DNA from: Membranipora membranacea
Lineage: Eukaryota > Bryozoa > Gymnolaemata > Cheilostomatida > Membraniporidae
Direction: 5' to 3'
DNA: 64,000 nt
Assembly: GCA_914767715.1 (NCBI GenBank)
Contig: OU612069.1
Span: 15,559,387 to 15,623,386 of the forward strand
In this document: in pieces, positions 1 through 11,333 of the stretch
Layout: each line of letters begins with the position of its first letter
Numbering within the stretch: position 1 is the first letter of the stretch
Program-made: the position numbers and the translations under genes
Notes under the pieces: model-generated
Databases searched by the model: none
What the model saw: the letters and a program-made list of their open reading frames with translations, nothing else
Told to the model about the DNA's origin: nothing

Positions 1-1194
1 TCTGGAGACACAGAAAAAGTGAGCTCTCGTATTTTCACATGACTCCTTGTTACCATCATACGGAAAATTGTTCATATCTATTACAATACACTTTTCATCT
101 GTAACAGAAAAGTTCATAACCTCATAATCAGTATAGCTGAGCTGAAAGTCATTAGATTAATTTAATCCCCAGACTCTTAACGCATATTGTTTGATATCAT
201 GTGTGAACTTCAACACCACACCACGCGCTTAAGGGAAGATTTGTCAAAACATAAATGTAAGATTACCGGAAGACATTCGGGAGGGTCTTTAAATTAAAGC
301 CATAACAGCTATGCGATTGCTCACTCTGTGATATCACCTATATTGTCATCAGCCAAAAATGGGGACTTCATATCTTCCTCGTCTTATTTTTTAGACTTCT
401 CAACAAAATTCATCGGTTCCTACATGACTGACTAGATTTTCTTGCCCAATACCTGTAGGAATTCTGCATCTGCTCTGGTAAGACACTGCATAATAACAAA
501 ACATTATATAGTTAGTAAGAGTATGAATATAGATTCAGCTCAATAGGAAAATTTAAATATCTGTGTGCGTATATATTTATTGTAAATTTCTGAAAAAAGT
601 GTCATAGAAGTTGAGGATAATAACATTAGTGACACTTTCATCATGATGCCATCTCAAGTATATATAGCTGGAAAAGTGATCAAGTTCTTAAGGCACGGAT
701 AAATTAAATTGAATTTATGGCCGGTCTTAATCAGTAAAAAAGAGAAAACATCAGTAAATAACCAAGCCAGCAATATACCCTTAGTAGTATAGGGGAATGA
801 TATTCAGACTTTAAAAAAATGAATTGGGAACGCTGTATCCAATATGTAATTCATGAACAGTCCTGTCTGCAGCTTTTAATTGCTTATTGTGTTATTCTTT
901 CATAATCATTTTAAATTCAAATTCGTAATCAAATTTTTTGAAGAATCGAGCTGGTGTTATAAAAGTTCTAATTTGTTGACCGCATCCGGAAAATTACTGA
1001 TTGACTCATTTGAATGATTGTTAAAATCACAAAACCAGGCGAAAACCTTCAATCATGATACATAGGAATCATTTGGCAAACAAATTTCTGCCAGTAGAGC
1101 AGCATAAATGCATTATTAGAGGTATCCCGTGATGAGACCTTGTCATTGATCACCGGTTCGAATTAAAATAAGAGTGAAACTTACCCTAGTGAGT
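1..1194. other. Left edge, no confident exon
   Basis: AT-rich sequence downstream of the last exon I can support for the minus-strand lectin/LamG gene. Minus-strand readings with some coding character occur near 360-480, including a short acidic stretch containing DEEDM. Stops interrupt them and no good acceptor precedes them. They may be remnants of further 3' exons or of a cytoplasmic tail, but I cannot model them. Nothing else recognisable. Confidence 0.4.
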
Positions 1195-1312
1195 TGAATA
1201 AATCTTCTGGCGCCATGTACAGAGTTAGACCCATATTCTCACAATGCACCATTCCATGTTTCTTTGGAAGGGTAGAGAACCAGTTCATCTGAGTTATAAG
1301 TTAGTTCGTAGG
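1195..1312 (-). pseudogene. Frameshifted C-type-lectin-like exon
   Basis: Next exon-like segment downstream of the lectin/LamG gene on the minus strand. It has an acceptor (TTTTCAG) before 1312 and a donor (GTAAG) after 1195. Read in phase 1 from the previous exon it gives YELTYNSDELVLYPSKETW and then NGA before a TGA stop. Read one frame over, it continues as CENMGLTLYMAPEDLFNSL. Together the two frames show the W..A..C..MG..L pattern of the first C-type lectin helix, much like the exon at 3623-3832. The exon is 118 nt, while every other internal exon of this gene is a multiple of three. This fits a small indel near 1230-1240, either a disabled exon or a sequencing error. Confidence 0.5.
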
Positions 1313-1644
1313 CTGAAAATATAGAGCAAAGATGCAAGATTACTCAAAGTTGTTATACGGCGTTCCAACCTCCGAGGATATTTCAAAAGTAGCTTGAAGC
1401 TCAATTGACTGTTATTTCCCTGTATAAGTTCTGATGTTAAACCATCATTGTTGTGAAGTCTAAGTTTTTTCTGAATAATATGTCCTATGTTGGTTCTCTC
1501 AACTGACCTTCTATACTAATGATGTATTACTAATAAATCGTATATCATTTACAATGTGCTCAATTATGCTAATTTAATGGTGAGTTTAAATTAGATTTAA
1601 CATTCAAACTTGTGAGTATTGTCATCTGAATAGCATCAACATAC

Positions 1645-4516
1645 GCTTGCAAAGAGAAGTCATCTGGAGACAGAGCATTGGATCAAAGGGCTGGCATCCA
1701 GTATTTGTCATCCCAGCAGCACTCCAATATGCTTTTCTAAACATTGGGTTGAAGCTGTTTGTGTCACATTTTTCTGTGTGGCATTTTCCTGTACCATATG
1801 AGCACTCCTGATATACACTGCAGTCTGTGTTGTTGTCATAGAGCATATCAATGAACCTGTAGTTTGTTCCAACAGGCGCAACGCCCCCACAGACTGTGTC
1901 GGCCACACCTGTAAATTTAACTGATTGAAGTACTTTTTTTGTAAATTTGGAATCACCATCATCTTTTGAAAAATAAATAATATAATACATTGCAGTTTTA
2001 TGAAATAATGAATTTTTTATCAATTGATTCCTCGATAAAATCAATGTGGTTTGTAATGAGAAGAATTAGATTACCTTGACTGACAGCGTCGGCATATCTC
2101 TTTCTTCTTGCGTGTCCTTTGAATAGTTAAAAAAATATTAACAGTAGTTATCGATGATTAATAATGGTTAATTATTCATAGAGCCAGATCATATAACAAT
2201 AGTATTGAGGCTTTTAGCAAAATCTATTTTGGTTTGAAGCCTTAGTATGACATGTGCTCATTGCTTTGCTATTGATGAGATTTCGAATAATAACTCAACC
2301 TACAACAATCAACTTTATGTCCTACAAAGTTGACCAACTTTGATTACCATATTTTATCACGCTCTGTACTGTCTCGACCAACCTGCCTCTAGACGGAAAT
2401 ATGAATCATTGTAGGCACCAAGAAACTCAAGCCTCGCCTCGCCTGCTGATATTTGGGCATGACTCAAAGTAAGAACCAGCTTATCATTCAGTGCTACTGT
2501 CAAGTTCTGTTCTTCGCTCGAATATGTGGTCAGCATTTTATTCCAAACAGTCGGTGTGTAGTGAGCTGAAATAATCAAACCCTCTTTATATGTCTTGTAA
2601 ATTTCGCTTGATCCCCTGAGAACTGAACATCAGTTTTTTTTGTCACACTCATTGACTGTTTATAAAGTATTTTTCAATATTACGTTGATCTTTGATTTCA
2701 AAGCAGACATGCTATCAAAATGGTAGTTTCTGTAACCCATTTGAAACGAACAAGCAGGCAATTAGTCCTATATAATATGAATGCGAGAATGTGATGGATT
2801 GAATAAATAATAGATAAATGCAATATTATGGAGAAAAGCGTTAGCACCAAACTACTAGACAAATTTTTTTATGATTATTTGGTCTTTGCCAAAGCTCCTT
2901 AATTGCATCTCGAAACTTTTTTGGGGAACACCTTATCATCAACCCTTTAAATGAGTGAAACTTGTTTTCTTTTACCAATTTTGATTTCAATCATTGATTT
3001 TTATCACACAGTTGATACCATATTCGAATACATACACCCTTACCGTTCTCCCATTTGTAATTGTCTGTAGTGACAAATACTTCATTCACACTGACTGACA
3101 CTTCTAACTGTATGAGTCGTTGGTCATTTATGATCACATACAGAACCATCGGGGAGACATCCGACGAGTTATCAATACTGAACCAGACCTCAAGAGAAAA
3201 AGATTCAACTCCTTCAGGTATCTGAGCATTCAGAGGTGTGTCTGAGTCTTCAAGAATAGTTATTTCCAGTGGTACTGAAAAAAAAGAACATAATGAATAA
3301 TTCATCGAAGCCCATGTGAATAATGGTCACTAGCCTTTTAAGGGCATCAACAGCATAAAAAAGTGGATTCAAGCATGGTAATATTTCTGCGTACTATTGG
3401 TAAAAATAACATAACATAACATATTTGCAGACAATCGGTTCTCTCCTTGTCATACTCGTTTTACAGCGATTTGGCATCATCATAAGACACATTTATACAT
3501 ACTTGCATTCCTATCATCCATAGATATTCCCCTGATGTACAAGACACATATACTATAAACAAAAACAATAAACATCTTTGGTCCCTGACTATGCTGAGTG
3601 CTGCACTTTGTTGTTTGCTCACCAGACACTATAGCTGTCCATGACTCATCTATTCCATTGTCGAATAGCATCTCTGCAATGAACTGGTTCTCTGTTTCAT
3701 CTGATATGTAGAGAAGTTGTGCTCCCATTGCAGAACAGGCACTAGAAGCCTGAGTCTTATTTATGATAGATGTCAGAACTTTGTAGCAGTAAGATTCATA
3801 TTCTTGCCAACTGGAGTAACAGTTTTTTATTGCTATAAAAAGGTACACACATCTCAATTTTAAACTGTGATACACTGCCATAATTCTTGAATGGGTGTTC
3901 ATTTTTCTCATGGAATATTCTATAATTTTATCTGGATAAGATGATTGGTGCTTTAAAGTAGAACAGTTTGATGTTAAGAGCCAAATATACTCAATTTCAA
4001 TGAGGGCCTACCAGTAGGCAGCCTTTTCCCTCACTGATGACTCACCATCTGTCTGTAGTGTTGTTGAGCGATGGGTCACCTTATCTTGCGGATTATCTGT
4101 GATTATTACATTCTCTTCATCCTCAACAGGGCAGGTCATATTGAAATTGTATAAGATAGTCTGAGGAGTGGATAGTCTCTCAGTCACATTCTTTGAACTA
4201 TCAGTAATGTTTCTATTTGAAGACCCTAGCAAAAAAAGATAGACAAACACAGAACTTTACCCAGACACCGACGCATTCTGGCAAGTCTCTTAAACTTAGG
4301 AATGCCTCATTGCCACACTGTTACCTTTACAAATATTTTATAGAGGAATAGAGGAATCATACAATCTCTTTTTCCCTTTGAAAGTATAAAATGACTTCGG
4401 GGAATCCTCACAGAAGCGTCACCTAAGCAGAGAAATCGGGAATCACTGTTTATTAACATACCTGACACCAATCCAATGATAGAGAACAGCAAAAGGATCT
4501 GATAGATTATCTCCAT
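1645..4516 (-). CDS. Secreted C-type lectin (half domain) / LamG-like mosaic protein
   Basis: Minus-strand gene with six exons: 4516-4462, 4225-4046, 3832-3623, 3274-3044, 2565-2383 and 1908-1645. All introns are GT-AG and phase 1, and the exons join into one open frame of about 374 residues that runs on beyond 1645. Residues 1-19 are a signal peptide (MEIIYQILLLFSIIGLVSG). Residues 19-78 are a Ser/Thr-rich stalk with NIT, NVT and NMT glycosylation sites. Residues 79-148 are the N-terminal half of a C-type lectin fold (NCYSSWQEYESYCYK, then the ACSAMGAQLL helix). Residues 149-286, from two exons, resemble a LamG/pentraxin jelly roll (SLEVWFSIDNSS ... LNDKLVLTLSH). Residues 287-374 are Cys-rich and unrecognised. 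The likely role is carbohydrate or adhesion recognition outside the cell. The C-terminal lectin half with the WND-type site is missing. The start is chosen by the signal peptide. Domain calls are by eye; the splice model is well supported by phase. Confidence 0.75.
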
Positions 4517-5965
4517 TGCTGCTTTCTATCTTCAGGATTAAAACATTTTTCTTTTCCGTTGTCTGCCTCGAGCAGTAATTATCGTGCCTGTGATAAGAAG
4601 TGTGTTTTATTTTTTTAATATATTTGCTTTCCGTTTGACGGATTTAATGTAATGTTATTTTGGGACTATTTATTATTTATGGGCGACTAAAGACACTATC
4701 ACGAATTTGTATGACTATAAATGATATATTATTTTGTTAATCAATATCATTAACTCTTCGCCTAAAGGTTAAACATCGATTTCAATTACCTATTTTTGTC
4801 TCCAATAATATGACAGTTTATCTTGTACATAGAATGAATCAATTATTCAGTTGAAATTTGATGCTTTATCAATACTGCAAGCAGACAGGTATCCTATTCT
4901 TTGATAACATTGAGTTGAGTACTGTTGTGAATAATAATGCCAGGGTTGGTTTTAGCTGAAATTAATTTTCTCCCTCTAATTTTGTATCAGTGAAATAATC
5001 CGCTACATACAAAAAAACATTCTTTTTTCATCACAAGCCAATAGTTTACTATAGTTGATTCACATTTAATATGTTCGGAGAGATATTATGAGACATTTGG
5101 CGCTCCGCACCTGTGTCTTGTGTTAACAAGTGACAGGCGTTACATTGCCTACATCGCAGAAGGGATCTCTAGCTTTCAAATGTGACCCTCCCATTTGTGA
5201 TGATCCTGGGCAGGAAGCAATACTCTACTCTGGTGTTGAGCTGGTATTCTGCTATGCTCCTGGCATGCTTGATCTTCCTCTGCAGGCTTTCAAGAGAGGA
5301 TGGATGATGGACTTCTGAACAGGATTGCCTCAACTCTTGTGCAGGACTTTCTGGCGCTCCTTTTATTTTTACTGTTTTCCTTTTCAGTCTTACCTACTAA
5401 ATTTTATATGCTTAGCCAATAAACAGATACAAAAAACCCAACCTGGGGGTTGGGGGGTTGGGGCACTGGAAGCCCCCCCCCCTTCAACAGAGTTTGGCGC
5501 AGAGCCCTGTTCGTCAAAACCTAGACACCAATTTAGGGCCTTGGTAATTAAATTGACTAGATTTTGGAAGAGAATCAAACAGTCAACCTAAATATGCAGC
5601 ATGGCAACTGTCAGCGCTGCAATTTTTATTGAATAATTTAGGCAGACATGAGCTGTTCTTGCTCCTTACCAATTGATATTATGTGTATGGGATCACATCA
5701 CTGTGGTCATTTTTTGTGTTAAATACTTAATGGTTTCAGTGTTGCAAAATGAATTATAAGCAAGTGGTGGAGATCAGCAAGTCATCTGTTAGCATCATTG
5801 AAAAAAATAGTTATCAGTTTATGGTAAACAAGAAATGATGATGACACTTGTTTAATATGAAAATTAATCTGTATTACTCAGATAGATTTTTGTGATTATC
5901 CTTTCCCACTATTATAATTCAATACTTACACTAGTTTGCATATAGTTGGCAAGCGACATTTCATT
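4517..5965. other. Intergenic, with unassigned open stretch
   Basis: Upstream of the signal-peptide exon of the minus-strand gene. AT-rich, with no recognisable gene. A plus-strand stretch at 5130-5400 is less AT-rich and open in more than one frame (for example SLAFKCDPPICDDPGQEAI). It has no matching splice structure and resembles no family I know. A G-run/C-run pair at 5445-5482 could fold into a hairpin. The promoter of the 4516 gene must lie here, but no motif stands out. Confidence 0.4.
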
Positions 5966-6189
5966 GGCAAGTATAATGTTTATTGAATGGGGAGAATCTA
6001 CACCTTGTAAGCCTTGAGGAATTATCTTTTATTCAAATAAGTCAATACGACGCACTGAGGCATGATTTACTTGGGAAAAACTATTTTATTAAGTCTACTG
6101 ATTCACTTTTGTGTTACTCTGGTTGCGTGGTCATCATAAAACTTGAGTCAACTGATTCCCTGTGGGAATTCAGGCTGGTAATATGATTA

Positions 6190-7450
6190 TAAGTAGTGGA
6201 GTCAATAGAAATATATTCATCATTTAGGCTGTTGCATCAAAAAATCACAAAAAGAGCTTTCGTAAGTGTACGACTTTTATCACAAAGTCCCCCAATGTGC
6301 TTGTAGAGAAGGCAACTATAGCCCATACACAATGCATAAATTTCTCAAATGCTTTTCATTCCAAATCAGCATTGTAACTTTGATGATGTAATGAAGCAAC
6401 CACACATTGATAGTCAGAGAGCAATTCAGAAAAGTTTGATGTAGCACTGCGAAATTTGTAGACAGCTAGAAGAATCAGGACTAATCATCAGAAACAGGAA
6501 GTGCGGTAAGATTTCATGGACAACTCAGGTTTTGATCATATACCTCTTTACTCTGATCATGATATGAGAAGAGGTAGCTTTGTCAGTATATGCCGGGTAC
6601 CTAAATTTCAGTCGCTTAAACTTAATTGTACTTTTTACAGTGCTAGATAAACAGAGTTGTATTTCTCAATATTCAGTCGGGCAAGGTTTAAATAAAATCA
6701 GTTGGTACTATGCGTCTAGCCTGTGGGATTTGAATTGATAGATAGCCAATGATTTTACATCATAAAGTCACCTGGATAGCTCAATCGCACAATGGACTAC
6801 GGCTTTGGTATTGACTGTGAGGTGATTATTGTCCCACACTCATTTAACCAGCCTTCCAATAGACACTGTCGAAATCCTGGATTTTAACTCTTCGTCTAGC
6901 TCTAGATTTTTAAAGTGGCTTCCTGGTTAGGTCTGTTTGAAGTTTATCTACAGTCCAGACGCCTTTGCTGCATCTGAAAACCTTCTGACTTCTGTTTTGG
7001 GCATCCTCAAAAGGTGTTAGGAATTAAGGCCCTCTGCGAGCATAAATTTTCCAACTGATTTTAGTTGTTTGATGTTGAAGCGATCCGCGTTTGGACAGCT
7101 CTGTACAGTTTACAATCTCGACAGATTTTGCATGTACACAGAAATGCAATTGCAATATAATGTTGCCAGTAAGTAGCAATCATCTTCTTATTAAAAGTGA
7201 GGGGACAATCCATGGTTGAAATAGCTTTGATCATGACAGCATGCATTACGTGTTGCGCCGCGTATTACGCAATGCAATGCTTGATTAGAGTGAACCTTCC
7301 AAGGCTTTGTTGAGTCATGCTTTAGTTGAAGTTCAGTGGCATTGACTAAATGTTACCAAAGGAGACAGTGTAACATACTCACATGAAAGACAGGATTGGG
7401 AAAACCTGATTAGGCACACTTCATTTATGGTGAGTAACATTAGCAAAATT
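6190..7450. repeat. Dispersed duplicated block, copy 1 of 3
   Basis: About 1.25 kb of non-coding DNA that recurs, diverged, at about 14830-16040 and 29215-30390 in the same orientation. Shared landmarks are a TAGATAGC segment, the phrase GCTCAATCGCACA, the word TCATGACAGCATGCAT, and the closing GGAGACAGTGTAACA. Its right part (7244-7450) also recurs at 25676-25880. Short open frames here are not conserved between copies. Probably part of the old tandem duplication that built the region. Confidence 0.75.
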
Positions 7451-7879
7451 GTATTTAGCCAGGCACAATGATTAATTTCTAGAATAACTTTTCTATTATC
7501 TGTAACCATATTTTACCTTAAAATATTGAACCAGGTAAATCAATCCAACTGGCAGCCACTTCAAATAACATGAAGGTGGAAGTCCACATAATTATCACCT
7601 CCCTCCATTTCATTTGTTCGCCGATGAAGAGAGGGGTATCGTAGGTGTTATACAGCACAACTTCGCACCACATCGATGGCAACCCTCTCTGATTCTTACA
7701 TAAGGCTTTCAGACCAGTTAGTAGGAGAGGACGGGCCCACAAACTAATCCACTCATGTAATTCAATAATATAGTGGTGAGACGATAGGCAGTGCTAATAT
7801 TGTACTTGCACTATAAGTCATTTCATTTTTTGGGTGATAAGTTTAGCAGAATGCTTGATATGTGCAAGGATGTATAACA

Positions 7880-7902
7880 TATATATATATATATATATAT
7901 AA
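7880..7902. repeat. (TA)n microsatellite
   Basis: An uninterrupted run of TA dinucleotides in the block that also matches the 25.7-26.3 kb region. Simple sequence with no other feature. Confidence 0.9.
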
Positions 7903-8165
7903 AGGAATGGGTTGATACAGTCATATACCGCTATTCATTAAGCATTTGGTGGATCCTTGCAAAGTGAAAATACTAAATACTACGGTACTGGCCTTGAGTT
8001 TACAACACAATTTTTATTCATATCACATTCAATGAAAGCAATTGTCAAGCATCTGAGTTTTGATGGGTAATATATCTCTGAATTATCCATCTAATATTAG
8101 ATCGGTAACTCAGCTATATATCCTAAGCTGGTTTATACAATTCTGTTGTTATTAACACATTTTAG

Positions 8166-8292
8166 AAGGCAACAGCGGTAATAAAACTTCACCACAAAGA
8201 TTTGGGGACAGAGGACAAAGACAAGCAGCACAACATGCTGCAGCGCTCAAAGCTCTCAGTGGACGACACAACATGCCTCCTTGTGCTGCACA
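8166..8292 (+). other. Exon-like island, unknown
   Basis: A 127-bp segment of higher GC than its surroundings. It is preceded by an acceptor-like CATTTTAG and followed by a good donor (GTGAGTAA). Two frames are open throughout. One reads SGNKTSPQRFGDRGQRQ and then an Ala-rich run, the other KLHHKDLGTEDKDKQHN. I do not recognise either. No partner exons were found nearby on the plus strand, so it could be an orphan exon of the gene that was duplicated and lost across this region, or chance. Confidence 0.3.
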
Positions 8293-8739
8293 GTGAGTAA
8301 TACTGAAAGTATCTAAATTAGATGCAAAAACCTGCAGTGTCTACTGCAAGAATAGAACAAGGCTTGGAGAAAAGAAATGCAGTTGGAGTCGATGGATATT
8401 GTAATTACGATTTTCAATTGCATTGAAACAAGCTAATTCCTCCAGTATTATAAAGTATTATAATTTGAGCATTATAACAATAAACTTACATAAAAATAGT
8501 AGTAGCAATGAAACACTGATTGTTGCCAAAGTATTTTGTCAGAGTTTGATACTTGCCGTTGATAATTGAAGATTTGAAGGCCTTACTTTGTATTAGAACC
8601 GTCTGCGAAATATTACATATAATGATAATGAAAAACATGTTCAAGAATTTATAGCAAAAGTTTTACCATGACTAGATGGTAGAAAAATTAAGTTCGAATT
8701 TACCATAATTATTATGTAAAATATAAAAAGGTAATAGTA

Positions 8740-9110
8740 ACTGCTACAACACTATGTCTTATAACCTTTCAATGCAGCTCGTGTTTGTTGTTGCTTTAAA
8801 ATTTGGCATGCCGTTTCTAGGCTATGTATACCTGATGTTCCTTTTCTCTTCTCCTTTGATTCTCCCTTTCTCTGAGAGTCTATGGATCAAGATTGACTAT
8901 CTGACCCCTTATATGACTCCTGGATAGATAAAAAAATTCAATGTCCCCACATTATATTAACTCTAACAAAGAACTACAGCTGAAATCACCAGTAAGCGGA
9001 ATAACTTCTGATGGTTCAGTCAAATGATCTTTTACTTTTACGTAGTTTGGCATATTGCTAATGGGCCTCACTTGATTTACAAATGGAAATACCGTATTCA
9101 TTATTTATAA
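8740..9110. repeat. ~300-bp dispersed repeat (CTGAGAGTC family), copy
   Basis: One member of a recurring ~300-bp unit. Members share TCTCTGAGAGTC, then GATCAAGATTAACTAGCT, then ATGACTCCTGGATAGAT, then a block with CTAACATTATATTAACC and AACTACAGCTG, and end near GGCCTCACTTCATTTAT. Other members lie at about 12948-13290, 13405-13690, 20270-20595, 27400-27740, 27840-28120, 40765-41060 and 46765-47050. All are in the same orientation. Several members occur twice inside one duplication block, so the unit was repeated before the larger block was copied. Confidence 0.8.
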
Positions 9111-9329
9111 CATTTTTCCATTGATCATCTTCAATTCAGTACATGTTTGTTCGGTGGTGACGAAAAGTCTGACATGCTGGTTTGTCATTCCCATGTCACG
9201 CTATGCATATCAACTGTTTCTCTTCAAAGATGCACAACTTTTCAATGGATGTTTTGTTTTTATGGGCATTTTTGTTACCTGTTCCTGGGTACCATGCACA
9301 GAAAAGAATGTCGCCAGCACATGAAAAAG

Positions 9330-9650
9330 ATATGTGCTGAAATTTGAGTTGATTTGAGTCCTAGATGAGTTCAACAGTATCAACTGTAAGGTATTGGTTA
9401 CCTTTGAACTTGGTTCATTGCTGCTGCAATCTGTTTTTGCATGTGTACATCTAATATGGTGGTTTCAGATCGTATCAAAACCCAGCATTGGGTATTGGCT
9501 AGGATCAATTTCCTATATGAGACATCCTCAATAATCGCCTCCGAACACTTTTGCAGGGACACTTCACTTGATGTTCTTCATATCATAGGAGTTTATCAGA
9601 GGGGCCAGATCCTTCACCTTTCTAAAATTAAAATAAAATGTGTATGAAAA
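9330..9650. repeat. Dispersed module shared with 26.5 kb and others
   Basis: A segment with the landmarks CCCAGCATTGGG, TATATGAGACATCCT and GGGCCAGATCCTTCACC. It recurs at 26500-26830. More distant relatives lie at about 17660-17780, 19420-19660, 23590-23720, 32360-32480, 34310-34540, 43960-44090 and 48150-48440. The last of these has the longest minus-strand frame (see the entry at 48157-48543). Plus-strand open frames here are not conserved. Confidence 0.6.
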
Positions 9651-9968
9651 AGAATAACGAATTGAACGCCAGAAATAAGAATAAAAATCGAAATTTGCAA
9701 AGTGAAAACGAATGAATTACATGAATTGCAAAAAGCCAAAAAATATTCAGGATTTTCTGGAAAAAATAGAAATAATGTCTATACAAGGTTTCAAAAGGTT
9801 CTAATAATTCAGCAGGTTTTTTTTTAGTCTACACATGCTCAGTCAGCTCATGTGAACCCAGTACTAATGATAATAAGGCAAGCAGATCTAGAAAAGGTGA
9901 CATGAAGCTTGTTAAATGTGGCTTTAGAATTCTCTCCATTATCATGGCATTGTGCATGTTTTGATTAA

Positions 9969-10338
9969 AGGGCAACCAAGGTTTCGCAGCAATGCATTAG
10001 TGGGTAGTAAATACTGTGCTAGGCAGCATCAGCTTTGTGCATGACGCGGCGCAAAACTCAAAGTAGTTGCTGACTCTAAGCTGGGTAACACTTCAGTTTA
10101 GGGGAGGTTCCAAGACATTGCTTTAATAATGATAGAACACAGGCTAAATAATAACAGGAACAGGAAACTGCTCTGTGGTATTCTATTTTAGCTGAGTTTT
10201 TTGAGTACCTGATGGATGAATTGTTTCACAAGAATTCTGACTGAATAATCATCAGAATTAGATTTTGTCTTTTTCCTGATGCAGATGTTGCAATCTGCTA
10301 TTAATCGATGAGGACTTGTTTGAAACCGTGGTTGCCCT
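9969..10338 (+). mobile_element. TTAA-flanked MITE, copy 1
   Basis: A 370-bp non-coding element. It starts AGGGCAACCAAGGTTTC and ends with the inverted form GAAACCGTGGTTGCCCT, so its terminal inverted repeats are about 17 bp with one mismatch. It is flanked on both sides by TTAA (9965-9968 and 10339-10342), which looks like a target-site duplication. Two more copies lie at 10485-10849 and 36611-36987. With no coding capacity it must be mobilised in trans. TTAA targets are typical of piggyBac-type transposases, but the terminal bases are not the usual CCC, so the superfamily is unproven. Confidence 0.85.
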
Positions 10339-10484
10339 TTAAACTTTGCCTTCATCTATAATTTTTTTTTCATTTGAAGTTTTCTTCTGTCATAGGTTAA
10401 CTGTATATGATTTGTTTGCTTGTTTCAAATTGCATCAATATTCAACATTGTGTAAGTTTTGTTGGGTTCCATTTTTGGCTTTAA

Positions 10485-10849
10485 AGGGCAACCAAGGTTC
10501 GCGGCAATGCATGAATGGGAAGTAAAAAATGTGCTAGCCAGCATCAGCTGTGTTCATGACGCGGTGCAAAACTCAATGTAGTTGCTGACTCTAAGCTGGG
10601 TAGCACTTCAGTTTGGGGAAGGTTCCAAGACATTGCTTAAATGATGATAGAGCACAGGCTAAATATAGCAGGAACAGAAACCCGCTCTGTGAGGTTATAT
10701 TTTAGCTGAGTTTGAGTACCTGATGGATAAAACATTTCACAAGAATTCTGTTTGAATAATCAACTGGATCAGATTTTTTCCTTTTCCCGATGCTTAAGGT
10801 GCAATCTGCTATTATTCAATGAGAAGTTGATTGAAACCCTGATTGCCAT
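10485..10849 (+). mobile_element. TTAA-flanked MITE, copy 2
   Basis: Second copy, same orientation as copy 1 and only about 140 bp downstream. It runs from AGGGCAACCAAGG to TGATTGCCAT and is flanked by TTAA at 10481-10484 and 10850-10853. The right inverted repeat has drifted more than in copy 1. Shared internal landmarks include AATGCAT, GTAGTTGCTGACTCTAAGC and TTCACAAGAATTCTG. Each copy has its own TTAA pair, so they are separate insertions rather than one tandem duplication. Confidence 0.85.
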
Positions 10850-10937
10850 TTAAGTATCTTCGAGCCGAATCAAATCAGTCAAATGAAAAAAAAAAAAATT
10901 TGCTACAACACTCTGGTTTGATTCCGAAACGCATTGT

Positions 10938-11333
10938 TGTAAGTGAAAAGATATTTTTGGTTGGTGGTGTAGTGATATCTTTGAGTCTGATAATGTCCTA
11001 AAATATTTATGCTGCGTGTAATGATTTTGTGTTGTGTCTTGATGGTGAGTTATATTGGGAGAATTCTTATGAGTTGGATAGTGTGAGATGTTAACAAGGA
11101 AAGAGTGAGCTGATAGAATTGCTACTTTTATTCTCGATCCAAATATCACAACTGACAATAGTTAGGGGAACATTACAATATATAGGTTGCACATTAGCGG
11201 AAAAGGAAACATTATTAACATACCAGAGAAATCAATTCATCATTATTTTTAATTAACACAATCTACTAATAAATCAATCATAGGGTCGGACATTCCTCTG
11301 GTAATGAAACTGAATTAAAATGTCAATTTCTGG
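10938..11333. repeat. ~400-bp direct repeat, left copy (LTR-like)
   Basis: Left member of a pair of direct repeats (the right one is 12128-12532) separated by about 0.8 kb. Both start TGTAA(G/C)TGAAAAGAT and end AAAATGTCAATTTCTGG, and both contain TTTGAGTCTGATAATGTCC and CTACTTTTATTCTCGATCC. The pair lies inside an insertion bracketed by the host word TCTGGTTTGATTCC, which paralogous sites at about 19855 and 40558 carry only once. This resembles a tiny LTR element, but no reverse transcriptase and no convincing polypurine tract are seen. Confidence 0.6.

Noticed and set aside
3503-3552. Extra exon completing the C-type lectin domain
   Set aside because: Acceptor and donor exist, but the exon ends in phase 0 while the next exon needs phase 1, and the peptide (EYLWMIGMQ) lacks lectin C-terminal cysteines.
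5130-5591. Plus-strand gene with Cys-containing frame
   Set aside because: Neighbouring frames do not connect through splice sites, and the second part is driven by G/C runs; left as an unassigned open stretch.
10850-11158. 102-codon minus-strand frame and its relative at 12163-12345
   Set aside because: Lies across the edge of the 400-bp direct repeat; the two copies diverge without codon structure and the composition is AT-driven.
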